From a virus, in the IMG/VR virus record IMGVR_UViG_3300033146_001012, positions 1-24,310 of that record: a DNA stretch of 24,310 bases. The stretch is one strand, 5' to 3'. Shown piece after piece: positions 1-5,855 of the stretch. The first letter of the stretch is position 1; each line of letters starts with the position of its first letter. The notes beneath the pieces are model-generated. The model was not told where the DNA came from. It did no database searches and saw only the letters and a program-made list of their open reading frames with translations. A program made the position numbers and the translations under genes.

Positions 1-268
1 AATACCAGGAGGCAAGAACCGCTGTGAGTCTGTCCTAGACGACAGGAACATTACAGAGCATGATACAATGACTCCTGCTACGTACCATGCACCCGAGACA
101 TCTACAGACATCGACCTTGGGTTGGTGCCAAATAATACATCAAGGTTTGTCAGAAGCCTTGGTGGGCCAACTAACATCAGAGGCATCGACCGACTACAAA
201 CCCATGGCACTATCCAAGACGCTGTCGTGATTGACAGAGCCATGAAATACACAGAACCGCAGAGCTAA
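1..268 (+). CDS. C-terminal end of a tail protein (5' end lies outside the window start)
   Basis: The frame beginning at base 2 is open from the window edge to the TAA at 266-268, giving 88 codons. There is an internal ATG at 68, but no start is needed because the frame has no stop before it. It is in phase with the frame still open at 24310: the codon made of bases 24309, 24310 and 1 would read CCA (Pro). Joined across the ends, the protein would be about 400 residues counted from ATG 23376. The residues are polar with no motif I recognise. The position, after the distal tail genes and before the lysis genes, suggests a tail tip or fibre protein. If the window is not circular, this is simply the end of an upstream gene or a 66-residue ORF starting at 68. 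Confidence 0.65.
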   Translation, partial: IPGGKNRCESVLDDRNITEHDTMTPATYHAPETSTDIDLGLVPNNTSRFVRSLGGPTNIRGIDRLQTHGTIQDAVVIDRAMKYTEPQS

Positions 269-287
269 CAACCACCGTAATATTATA

Positions 288-803
288 ATGACCAGCAACC
301 CAAAATTCGCCTACATCATTGTAAGCTTCGACCTAATCGACAACGACCCGCACATTCAAGCCCTTTGTGATAACGCCCTTCGTAAGGGAGGCCGTCCAGA
401 GTATCGAGGTGAGGAAGCCATCTACCCGATTGAGCACGATTACCTCGTACCCTACACAGCCGACTATGTTATCGGCTTAGGTGGTTACGTCGAGAACTAC
501 AACATCACGCGCTACACGCCTGTCACGGACTTATCAGCATCACTTGATGCAAGTATCCCGGAGTCAAGTATTATGGAAGGTGACGAAGGTGACGCCGTGA
601 CACGCCAGTTAACATACCAGGATGTGATTGACATGGACACGACCCACGCACCTTTACGTGATGGCACATACTACTTCAACGTGATGGCACACGCAGGTCA
701 TAGACCTCTCACCCTTGACGAGTATCACGCATGCGACACAGCCGGGTTAGACATGGTTTTAGCTAAGGACATTCCAGCCGATGAAACATCACCCAATGCA
801 TAA
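288..803 (+). CDS. Unknown protein between tail and lysis genes, 171 aa
   Basis: This is a complete ORF starting 19 bases after the previous stop, with an AT-rich upstream sequence (TATTATA) and no Shine-Dalgarno. I do not recognise a family. The protein is acidic and rich in Tyr, Asp and Thr, with no signal peptide or membrane segment, and is probably a compact soluble domain. Its last 23 bases overlap the upstream-most possible start of the next gene, so it is likely co-transcribed with the lysis genes. Position suggests a tail-fibre accessory or chaperone protein, but that is inference from order only. Confidence 0.7.
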   Translation: MTSNPKFAYIIVSFDLIDNDPHIQALCDNALRKGGRPEYRGEEAIYPIEHDYLVPYTADYVIGLGGYVENYNITRYTPVTDLSASLDASIPESSIMEGDEGDAVTRQLTYQDVIDMDTTHAPLRDGTYYFNVMAHAGHRPLTLDEYHACDTAGLDMVLAKDIPADETSPNA

Positions 804-1206
804 CATGACCCCCGAAGACTACAAGCTGATGGCGGAAGCAATCCATCAAGAGTTTGCTAAGTCACCCACCAACCAGATCGTGATCGACGGTACAGGCAAA
901 CTAAAGCTACCTCAGACTTGGGGTGGTTGGCTTGGGCTCGTCACACTATGTTCCGCCATTATCGGTTTTGCCGCCACGTCCGTTGTCAGCTTCCATGACC
1001 AGGCAGAGCAAGTGGAAGCGAACAAGGCAGCAATCCTAGCTCACGCAACACGGCAAGGAATCCACCAGACGACCGCTGAGAAGCGTTTGTCTACGATTAG
1101 CACCATACAACCCATCAGGGACGACATCGCGTCTCTACACCACAGCCTAGAGACAATCATCGTACGTATGGAACACATGGAGGAACTACTTCACAACTAC
1201 GAGTAA
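781..1206 (+). CDS. Single-pass membrane protein with C-terminal coiled coil; holin or inner-spanin candidate
   Basis: The 141-residue product has a polar N-terminal part, one hydrophobic segment at about residues 50-69 (from WLGLVTL to TSVV), and a long helical, heptad-like C-terminal half (about 72-140). It lies directly ahead of a lipoprotein gene and upstream of the endolysin, so it belongs to the lysis cassette. One membrane span followed by a periplasmic coiled coil resembles an i-spanin such as Rz, although the N-terminal domain before the span is longer than usual. A holin role is the alternative. Starts at 796 or 805 (after the upstream stop) are also possible. The gene ends one base before the next start codon. 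Confidence 0.7.
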   Translation: MKHHPMHNMTPEDYKLMAEAIHQEFAKSPTNQIVIDGTGKLKLPQTWGGWLGLVTLCSAIIGFAATSVVSFHDQAEQVEANKAAILAHATRQGIHQTTAEKRLSTISTIQPIRDDIASLHHSLETIIVRMEHMEELLHNYE

Positions 1207-1207
1207 G

Positions 1208-1366
1208 ATGAAAACAATGATTAAACTTTCAATAGCGCTCGTGTTCATGGCTTTAACAGGCTGTGGCACGACCATATGCTACACAGATCCCGGGACAGGT
1301 ATTCGTGTGTGCGAGGTAATTGATGGCGTCCTAGCCCCGGTCATCGAAATCAACTACCAGAAGTAA
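1208..1366 (+). CDS. Small lipoprotein, probable outer spanin (Rz1-like), 52 aa
   Basis: This short ORF starts at ATG 1208, one base after the previous stop, and ends with TAA at 1364-1366, whose last A begins the next gene's ATG. The product opens with Lys residues and a hydrophobic core ending in the lipobox LTGC (Cys19), a typical signal peptidase II site, leaving a mature lipoprotein of about 34 residues. Small lipoproteins next to a single-span coiled-coil protein and an endolysin are usually o-spanins, which join the outer membrane to the i-spanin and fuse the membranes during lysis. This supports a diderm host. Two further Cys (24, 35) are present. The lipobox is directly visible; the spanin role is inferred from context. 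Confidence 0.75.
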   Translation: MKTMIKLSIALVFMALTGCGTTICYTDPGTGIRVCEVIDGVLAPVIEINYQK

Positions 1367-1761
1367 TGTACACATACGATAACCTTCCCGACCCACGATC
1401 CCACTTTATTGATGGGGTCGTTTGGTATTACTGGGACGAAGACATCGAGTACACGCTTCATGATGGCTCTAAGATTGTAATCCCGGCTTACTTCATGTCC
1501 GATGGCGGGTCGATCCCGTGGGTATTCACAAAGGGGCTGAAACCTAATGGTGTCATGCTGGCGGCTTACCACCTCCATGATTACCTTTACTCAAAGTCTA
1601 GCCCTTACAAGATTTCACGTAAACACGCCGACCAACTATTGTTCCTCTACTCAGGTGCTGTTGACTACCCGATGCATAAACGTCAGCTCATTTACGCCGG
1701 GGTAAGGGTAGGTGGTTGGGCATCGTGGAAGAAGCATTACGGGCATGAACGAGAACACTAA
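1366..1761 (+). CDS. DUF1353 family protein
   Basis: The 131-residue product matches the DUF1353 pattern: a start in a run of aromatic and acidic residues, then SDGGSIPW at about residues 45-52, then a HDYLY motif at about 71-75, then an Arg-x-x-Ala-Asp motif near 85. DUF1353 proteins occur in many phages close to lysis genes, and their molecular function is not established. Here the start overlaps the lipoprotein stop (TAATG), and the end overlaps the possible start of the amidase, which shows tight translational coupling in the lysis cassette. Confidence 0.85.
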   Translation: MYTYDNLPDPRSHFIDGVVWYYWDEDIEYTLHDGSKIVIPAYFMSDGGSIPWVFTKGLKPNGVMLAAYHLHDYLYSKSSPYKISRKHADQLLFLYSGAVDYPMHKRQLIYAGVRVGGWASWKKHYGHEREH

Positions 1762-2452
1762 CGCACGTCGTAATTGTATGGACACAGAAACACTGAGGAC
1801 ACAACTATTAGGCGTAATCGACACAGCTAAAGAAGCGCTTGTCACGCTAGGAGAGATTGAGGACGCTATGGAGGAGGAGGCAACCCCTGACCCCGTTAAG
1901 AGGCCGCTCATTCCACTACCCGGGCAAGACTACGATGTGTTCATCATGGCGGGGCATGCCGGTGATGGCGCCACGCATGAGGAGGAGTATTGTGGCGGGC
2001 TAGTCATACAGGTCGTGGAAGCACTACAAGACATGGGTTATAGGTCATACGTCCACGTCCACACAATCAAGCCCTACGGCACACGCCAGGACGTCATGGC
2101 AGCCACATGCAAATCCGTAGCCCCTCATGCCCGTGTAGCTGTAGAGTTGCACGCCAACGCTCACAACGGGTTCGTGGCAGGACATGAGTCTTTATACGCC
2201 AACACGCCAGCGTTAGCTACAGCCATCGAGGACGCCATGGACGTGTCTTTCCCCGACAAACCCAGCAGAGGCATCAAACAACGACTCACAGGCAACGGCA
2301 GCGGGTTCTTACGTAAAGCGCCATGCCCTGCTGTTATCGTGGAGCCGTTCTTCATCGACAACAACAGCGAGTACATTTATTTCAAACAATACAAGGCTAA
2401 GCTAGCAGGAACAATAGCCCGGGGTATTGCCTCATTCATCGATAGGGCATAA
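1745..2452 (+). CDS. Endolysin, N-acetylmuramoyl-L-alanine amidase (Amidase_3 type)
   Basis: This enzyme should cut the amide bond between muramic acid and the peptide stem of peptidoglycan during lysis. From residue about 56 the protein has the Amidase_3 layout: a zinc-binding His in MAGHAGDG, an acidic motif shortly after (HEEEYCGG), a second zinc His in VELHANAHNGF, and the catalytic Glu in VEPFFIDN near the C-terminus. The first ~50 residues form a helical acidic linker with no cell-wall-binding repeat. No signal peptide is seen, so release needs a holin. ATG 1745 overlaps the previous gene by 17 bases; ATG 1778 (after the stop) is an equally plausible start and ATG 1712 a less likely one. 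A strong terminator follows. Confidence 0.88.
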   Translation: MNENTNARRNCMDTETLRTQLLGVIDTAKEALVTLGEIEDAMEEEATPDPVKRPLIPLPGQDYDVFIMAGHAGDGATHEEEYCGGLVIQVVEALQDMGYRSYVHVHTIKPYGTRQDVMAATCKSVAPHARVAVELHANAHNGFVAGHESLYANTPALATAIEDAMDVSFPDKPSRGIKQRLTGNGSGFLRKAPCPAVIVEPFFIDNNSEYIYFKQYKAKLAGTIARGIASFIDRA

Positions 2453-2507
2453 CATTTATGTTGGTTGATTCGCTACCACCACAGACATAAGCCAAGACAA
2501 AGGCACA

Positions 2508-2544
2508 AAGAAACCCGAAGGACTCTTACACCTTCGGGTTTCTT
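2508..2544. terminator. Bidirectional rho-independent terminator between convergent operons
   Basis: AAGAAACCCGAAGG (2508-2521) and CCTTCGGGTTTCTT (2531-2544) form a perfect 14-bp stem with a 9-base loop. The A-rich left flank and the T-rich right arm give a U-rich 3' end in both directions. It sits between the rightward endolysin gene and the leftward antirepressor operon, so it probably ends both. Confidence 0.9.
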
Positions 2545-2563
2545 ATGTCTACGCCTTCCATTG

Positions 2564-2764
2564 TTACAGCCCCATACGGATGTTGAACTCTATCACTCTT
2601 AGCCGGGAAAGCTGCTCGTCCATTTCAGCCATACGCTTACGGTGTCGTTCATCCTGCTTGTAGGCGGTCATTTGCAGGGCAACCTGACATTCGACTTCGG
2701 ATTTCATCTCTTCGCGGATTTCACGCTTAATCACGAGCCTTTCTGCGTGCGGTAGTTTACTCAT
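2564..2764 (-). CDS. Small charged coiled-coil protein, 66 aa
   Basis: This is the last gene of the leftward operon, starting 4 bases after the antirepressor stop. The product is almost entirely helical and highly charged (many Glu, Arg and Lys), with no hydrophobic span. Residues about 12-55 could form a coiled coil. I do not recognise a family. Tight spacing and the terminator just downstream support it as a real gene. It may be a small DNA-binding or partner protein of the antirepressor, but nothing in the sequence proves it. Confidence 0.6.
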   Translation of the reverse strand: MSKLPHAERLVIKREIREEMKSEVECQVALQMTAYKQDERHRKRMAEMDEQLSRLRVIEFNIRMGL

Positions 2765-2768
2765 GGTC

Positions 2769-3575
2769 TTAGTAGTTTGATTTAACGTTAACGGAACGGA
2801 GCGTGGAAGCCATGCCTACCATCCAGCCAATGCCCTTCTGTGTTACGCGGTAGTGAACCCGGATCTTCACTTCACCCGTGTTTCTATTACGTACAGGAAC
2901 TTCTTTAGCCACGAAGTACTCCTTGGCTAGGAACGGCGCGTAGGGGACAGGAGCGTCTTTACTGTTACGGAAGATAACCCGTAAGTCCTCCCATATCCGG
3001 TTCATCGTAACGGCTTTCCATGGTAGCCCAGCAAGTGAGCAAGCTTCGTTCACCGTGACACTGTCCTCATTTAGTAGCACGGTCTCAGCGAACTCCACCT
3101 TAGGAGCGTCAGTGGCTTGCTGAGCGAGGAGTAGCTGCTTATCGGCCTGTAGCTGTAGTTTGTCTGCTTCCACCCGCTCAAGCTCTAAAACAGCCGTCTT
3201 CAGCATGTCCAACGTACTCAAGGGCTTTACCCGGGTCTGTAGTGCTTTCTCGCACTCGATGAAGTAACGTCTCACACGCTTACCCTTATCAGAGCGCTGA
3301 AGCATAGAGATGGATTTGGCGCTGTCCAAAGTGAGCGTGTAATCCTTGCGACGACGGCCGCCATTACTTTCACGCAAAAATGCGCTAAAGTCTAATCCGT
3401 CTTCTAAACCTGCCGTTTCGATGTAGCGTACGATCCAATCATGGAATGGAGTCTTCACATCAAGGGCTGTGTGTAATGCGCGAGCGTCCACAAACTGTCT
3501 CCCGTCTGTGCCGGTGCTAATTGTAATGTCTAATGTTGCCTCTGCCGTAGCAGTGAGCTGGTTTTGCGTATTCAT
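2769..3575 (-). CDS. Antirepressor, AntA/AntB N-terminal domain plus KilA-C-like C-terminal domain
   Basis: This 268-residue protein is built like P1-type antirepressors. Residues about 17-110 form an AntA/AntB domain: DGRQFVDARALHTAL, then PFHDWIVRYI, then DYTLTLDSAKSISML and RRYFIECEKAL. A helical linker follows (about 115-150). The C-terminal part (about 160-265) resembles the KilA-C/phage antirepressor domain: VTVNEACSLAGL, WKAVTMNRIW, and RVTQKGIGWM. Such proteins usually bind and inactivate a phage repressor or act as DNA-binding regulators. No obvious repressor is encoded in the window, so its target is unknown. It is the third gene of the leftward operon. Confidence 0.88.
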   Translation of the reverse strand: MNTQNQLTATAEATLDITISTGTDGRQFVDARALHTALDVKTPFHDWIVRYIETAGLEDGLDFSAFLRESNGGRRRKDYTLTLDSAKSISMLQRSDKGKRVRRYFIECEKALQTRVKPLSTLDMLKTAVLELERVEADKLQLQADKQLLLAQQATDAPKVEFAETVLLNEDSVTVNEACSLAGLPWKAVTMNRIWEDLRVIFRNSKDAPVPYAPFLAKEYFVAKEVPVRNRNTGEVKIRVHYRVTQKGIGWMVGMASTLRSVNVKSNY

Positions 3576-3617
3576 GTTATAAAATGCTGGTTTGAGCAGA
3601 GCCAGCGTGCTGTCGTG

Positions 3618-4013
3618 TTACATTTTGGCGAACAAGTGAGTGAGGTTAGCTTTATGGTCGGAGGCTTGGGCTATGCAGAACGTATCGATCAGCTTGAGAG
3701 CGTAGTTACCTGCCTCACTCCCGGTGATGGCTTGTGCTTCCACGAGGTCTTGTAGGTAGTATAACGTCTGCTCGTCGGTGAGGTAACACTCTGCGTAAGG
3801 CTCCACACCTGCAAAGGATGGAATCATAGCGTAGTCGTCCGGGATATAGACATCTACGGCATGAGCATCGAGGATATTGTTCAGTGTTGATAATGATGCA
3901 CGCCATTGTCCCTCTACTTTGAGGAGCGGCATACAAGAGATGGCTTCCTTAACGGTCAGCCCTGTGGTTGTGTTCATGTCTTTAATTGGTGTATGTTGGT
4001 TACGTTTCTTCAT
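3618..4013 (-). CDS. Small regulator-like protein, paralogue of the gene at 4021-4410
   Basis: The product (131 aa from ATG 4013, or 119 aa from an internal ATG at 3977) aligns by eye with its upstream neighbour. Shared features are a PL...W..S...L motif near the N-terminus, a His then Pro-rich stretch, then a YLTDEQTLYYL segment and a conserved NYA...F near the C-terminus. The 3977 start gives an N-terminus (MNTTT) like the neighbours (MNTQT, MNTQN), so I favour it. The general plan, a short strand-rich start followed by a helix pair, resembles a diverged AntA/Bro-N-type domain as found in the next gene, but the similarity is weak. Function unknown; location in the antirepressor operon suggests regulation. 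Confidence 0.72.
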   Translation of the reverse strand: MKKRNQHTPIKDMNTTTGLTVKEAISCMPLLKVEGQWRASLSTLNNILDAHAVDVYIPDDYAMIPSFAGVEPYAECYLTDEQTLYYLQDLVEAQAITGSEAGNYALKLIDTFCIAQASDHKANLTHLFAKM

Positions 4014-4020
4014 GCTATGC

Positions 4021-4410
4021 TTACTTTACTCCGTCGAAGATTTGAGTGGTCATGGCCTGGATGTGTAGCCGTTTGTGTAGCTCTCCGAACATGGTAGCGA
4101 TGGCGTATGCGTAATTGGTGTAATCACGCTCTAGGAGCATGCCGCAGTCCTTAGCTTGCTTGAGGTAGGCGATTGCGTCGTCCTCCGTTAAGTGCCACGT
4201 GTAGGTGAACGCGCCGTCAACATACACGTCGGTAACGGATGCGTTCTCCGGGAAGGGCAGTTCGTCACCTGTAGCAAGCTGGTGATGGTTCACGAGTGTT
4301 TCGAGGTCATCACCACTCACAGTCCATTCGTCATGGATAAGAGTGAGAGGTAAGATACGTGTGATGGACTCTACGGCTGTAGAGATTGTGGTTTCAGTTT
4401 GGGTATTCAT
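4021..4410 (-). CDS. Small regulator-like protein, first gene of the leftward operon
   Basis: This 129-residue protein is a diverged paralogue of the next gene (3618-4013). Both share PL...W.VS...L, a downstream Tyr-rich strand, LT.D.A..YL and NYA. Its N-terminus (MNTQTETTISTAVESIT) also resembles that of the antirepressor (MNTQNQLTATAEATLDIT), which hints that the three genes arose by duplication. The weak pattern match to AntA (LTEDDAIAYLKQ against LTLDSAKSISML) suggests an antirepressor-like fold without the KilA-C domain. The start is 45 bases downstream of the -10 of the 4456-4483 promoter, with an AT-rich leader and no Shine-Dalgarno. Confidence 0.72.
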   Translation of the reverse strand: MNTQTETTISTAVESITRILPLTLIHDEWTVSGDDLETLVNHHQLATGDELPFPENASVTDVYVDGAFTYTWHLTEDDAIAYLKQAKDCGMLLERDYTNYAYAIATMFGELHKRLHIQAMTTQIFDGVK

Positions 4411-4455
4411 ATTATTATAGGATACGGACTAGGGCTAATTCCCTGTCACGACTTC

Positions 4456-4483
4456 ATAATACGCGATGGAAGACTAAAGTCAA
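4456..4483 (-). promoter_or_regulatory. Leftward sigma70-like promoter for the antirepressor operon
   Basis: On the minus strand TTGACT (4483-4478) is followed after 16 bases by TATTAT (4461-4456). Just upstream of and overlapping the -35 is ACCCGAAAAGGTAT, a 14-base word with inverted ACC/GGT halves that also occurs inside the promoter at 8969-8996. It may be a common operator. Confidence 0.8.
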
Positions 4484-4609
4484 TACCTTTTCGGGTATAA
4501 CACGTGAGGTAAATTAAGTTTTTATTAAGTAGCAACGACTTACGCACGAGAACAGCTCCATACCCGGGAACTACGCTTACGGCCGGACCATACTTGTATT
4601 CATTGATTA

Positions 4610-4655
4610 CCTGGCTCCCCTCTCCCCTGTGACACGTCACCGAGGGGAGCTCAGG
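4610..4655 (+). other. Strong GC-rich hairpin, function unknown
   Basis: GCTCCCCTC (4614-4622) pairs perfectly with GAGGGGAGC (4642-4650). The stem extends with CCTG (4610-4613) to CAGG (4652-4655) past one bulged T, and the loop contains a small GTGA/TCAC stem. It is followed 15 bases later by a terminator-like hairpin. Together they look like the 3' half of a small RNA, but I see no promoter for it. Confidence 0.5.
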
Positions 4656-4669
4656 AAACGATAAAGTGT

Positions 4670-4707
4670 AAACCCTCGTCAGCTAGTCTGTCGGGGGTTT
4701 TGTGTTT
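4670..4707 (+). terminator. Terminator-like hairpin facing right
   Basis: AAACCCTCG (4670-4678) pairs with CGGGGGTTT (4692-4700), 9 bp including one G-U, followed by TTGTGTTTC. It faces right in a region without a rightward gene upstream, so it either ends an unseen small RNA or insulates the origin region. Confidence 0.55.
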
Positions 4708-4767
4708 CTAAGCCGCACACGTAGTCGATGCTCCGGCTTCACATAGCGGCAGGTAGTATATCCGGGT

Positions 4768-4781
4768 AAGTTGATCAACTT
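4768..4781. promoter_or_regulatory. Perfect 14-bp palindrome, operator-like
   Basis: AAGTTGATCAACTT is a perfect palindrome within the non-coding region, next to a TCCGGGTA motif and followed by GGTGAAAACC. The last two motifs recur at about 5181-5222, suggesting a repeated regulatory block. The binding protein is unknown. Confidence 0.5.
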
Positions 4782-4810
4782 AGTATGAGGTGAAAACCCA
4801 CCAAAATAAC

Positions 4811-4924
4811 AGGGCAGGTATACCTACCCTAATCGAAAACGAACCTACCCTACCTGCCTTACTTTTTTACCGGGTAAATGGGATTAGGGCAGGTAGGGGA
4901 GGTAGGTAGTCTGTACCTGCCCTA
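4811..4924. repeat. GGGCAGGTA boxes in direct and inverted copies
   Basis: AGGGCAGGTA occurs at 4811-4820 and 4886-4895, and its complement at 4851-4858 (partial, TACCTGCC) and 4914-4923. TAGGGCAGGTA (4885-4895) and TACCTGCCCTA (4914-4924) form a perfect 11-bp hairpin. CCTACCC words lie between them. No ORF of credible composition is present here. It looks like a protein-binding or origin array. Confidence 0.6.
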
Positions 4925-4953
4925 TTTAAACCCTTATAGAATAAGGGCGAAAT

Positions 4954-5104
4954 GGGGTAGGTTGGGTAGGGTAGGGTGTTGAGAGTGTAACCAAGTAAAA
5001 GGGGGATATGGGGGATATCGGGATATATGGGTGTAGGTGATATCCCCCTTATCCCCATATCCCCCTTTTCTTGTGGTGTTGTGTTTCTTACCTACCCTAC
5101 CCAA
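4954..5104. repeat. Nested inverted repeats with two G-quadruplex motifs
   Basis: TTGGGTAGGGTAGG (4962-4975) is perfectly complementary to CCTACCCTACCCAA (5091-5104). Inside it AAAAGGGGGATATGGGG (4997-5013) is perfectly complementary to CCCCATATCCCCCTTTT (5053-5069), and GGGATATC (5012-5019) to GATATCCC (5039-5046). The strand also holds two canonical four-run G motifs, 4954-4976 and 5001-5031. The element could fold as a cruciform or as quadruplexes and is a strong candidate for a replication-related structure. Confidence 0.7.
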
Positions 5105-5326
5105 CGAACACCTGTTTACATTGACACGTTGAGCTATTATCCCGGTGTGAGAATAAATCAATAATCCTACCACACTTACATCCGGGTAGTAGGATGATCG
5201 ACTCGGTAAGGGTGTGAAAACCTCAGAGGTAATTCCATTTCTGACCCCCAAAAAACAACAACCACTACCCCCATTTTCGACCCCCATAGGTTTTGTTTCA
5301 TTTACTACTATAACATTTCTACCCCC

Positions 5327-5458
5327 CACTAGCGTAACATTTAGCGTAGAACCCGGTGTAACGTATATGGCATAAGGGCTGTAGCTGTTACGCTAGTGTG
5401 CTGTAGTAGCGTAACACCTACCGTAACGCCCTAAAACACGTGACGTAGCGTAACACCT
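5327..5458. repeat. Iteron-like TAGCGTAACA repeats, origin candidate
   Basis: CACTAGCGTAACA (5327-5339) has a perfect 13-bp inverted copy at 5386-5398. Further copies of TAGCGTAACA lie at 5407-5416 and 5446-5455, a shortened one (TAGCGTAGA) at 5342-5350, and one more in the second 83-bp repeat at 5749-5758. Such clusters of about 10 bases next to a helicase gene resemble initiator-binding iterons. Confidence 0.55.
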
Positions 5459-5504
5459 CGAAGCACATCAATTATCCCGGCATAATTACATCCCGGAGGT
5501 ACGA
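5422..5504 (+). repeat. 83-bp direct repeat, copy 1
   Basis: Bases 5422-5504 match 5725-5807 with one difference (C5427 against T5730). The unit contains a TAGCGTAACA iteron, an AATTAT/ATAATT inverted repeat around CCCGGC, and TCCCGGAGGTACGA. It lies 36 bases upstream of the -35 of the first promoter. Confidence 0.95.
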
Positions 5505-5540
5505 TTGTGTGTCCCTCTGAAAATAACACACATTGAATAG

Positions 5541-5568
5541 TTGACTCTACCTGCTAATGAGGTATAAT
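5541..5568 (+). promoter_or_regulatory. Sigma70-like promoter P1 (small RNA promoter)
   Basis: TTGACT (5541-5546), 16-base spacer, TATAAT (5563-5568). It is preceded by CTGAAAATAACACACATTGA, closely similar to the sequence before the promoter at 5856. Transcription should start near 5575 and end at the terminator at 5721. Confidence 0.88.
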
Positions 5569-5574
5569 ACAGTC

Positions 5575-5721
5575 GTTGCGAGGGAAACCTCACACAGCCT
5601 ATTGGTCACAGGTTACGGTACGAAACTGCAAAACACTTTCTTTTCATAATTGAGTAAGAAGCCCGCTAGCACAGTTTCGTAAAGAGTGACCACTCAGAAA
5701 TGCTAGCGGGTTTCTTTTTTT
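5575..5721 (+). ncRNA. Predicted ~147-nt phage small RNA with pseudoknot-like fold
   Basis: A strong promoter and a strong terminator bracket a stretch with no ORF. Three paired segments are visible: TGGTCAC (5603-5609) with GTGACCA (5686-5692), TACGAAACTG (5619-5628) with CAGTTTCGTA (5672-5681), and the terminator stem AAGCCCGCTAGCA (5659-5671) with TGCTAGCGGGTTT (5701-5713). The first two are nested; the third crosses them, because its left arm lies in their loop and its right arm lies beyond them. The RNA is therefore either a pseudoknot or a switch between an early fold and the terminator. No known RNA family is recognised. It may regulate replication or the neighbouring helicase leader. 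Confidence 0.72.
5659..5721 (+). terminator. Rho-independent terminator of the small RNA
   Basis: A 13-bp stem (5659-5671 with 5701-5713, one G-U pair) encloses a 29-base loop, followed by C and seven T (5715-5721). The loop carries the 3' arms of the two upstream helices of the small RNA, so termination and the alternative fold may influence each other. Confidence 0.85.
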
Positions 5722-5724
5722 CGG

Positions 5725-5807
5725 CGTAATGCCCTAAAACACGTGACGTAGCGTAACACCTCGAAGCACATCAATTATCCCGGCATAATTACATCCCGGA
5801 GGTACGA
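5725..5807 (+). repeat. 83-bp direct repeat, copy 2
   Basis: This is the second copy of the 5422-5504 element, offset by 303 bases, with one mismatch. It starts right after the small RNA terminator and lies 48 bases upstream of the -35 of the helicase promoter. Confidence 0.95.
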
Positions 5808-5855
5808 CTATGAGTAGGTGGTTCATCCCGCCTGAAAATAATACACGTTAAATAG

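Noticed and set aside
284-289. TATAAT just before the gene at 288
   Set aside because: It overlaps the ATG and has no -35 at 15-19 bases upstream; most likely only an AT-rich start context.
3564-4097. Rightward ORFs opposite the antirepressor operon
   Set aside because: They are the complement of the leftward genes, which show paralogy and conserved patterns.
4446-4640. 64-codon ORF on the minus strand
   Set aside because: It covers the leftward promoter and part of the GC-rich hairpin, has no plausible protein pattern, and its start lies inside the hairpin.
5122-5145. TTGACA followed by TATTAT as a promoter
   Set aside because: The spacing is about 9 bases, far too short, and no -10 occurs at 16-18 bases.
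4934-5329. 131-codon ORF on the minus strand
   Set aside because: It runs through the inverted repeats and G/C-run region; the product is low complexity (many Pro, Tyr, Gly) and repeats explain the open frame.
5422-5807. CRISPR array
   Set aside because: Only two copies of the 83-bp repeat, with a promoter and terminator-bearing unit between them, not spacers of regular length.
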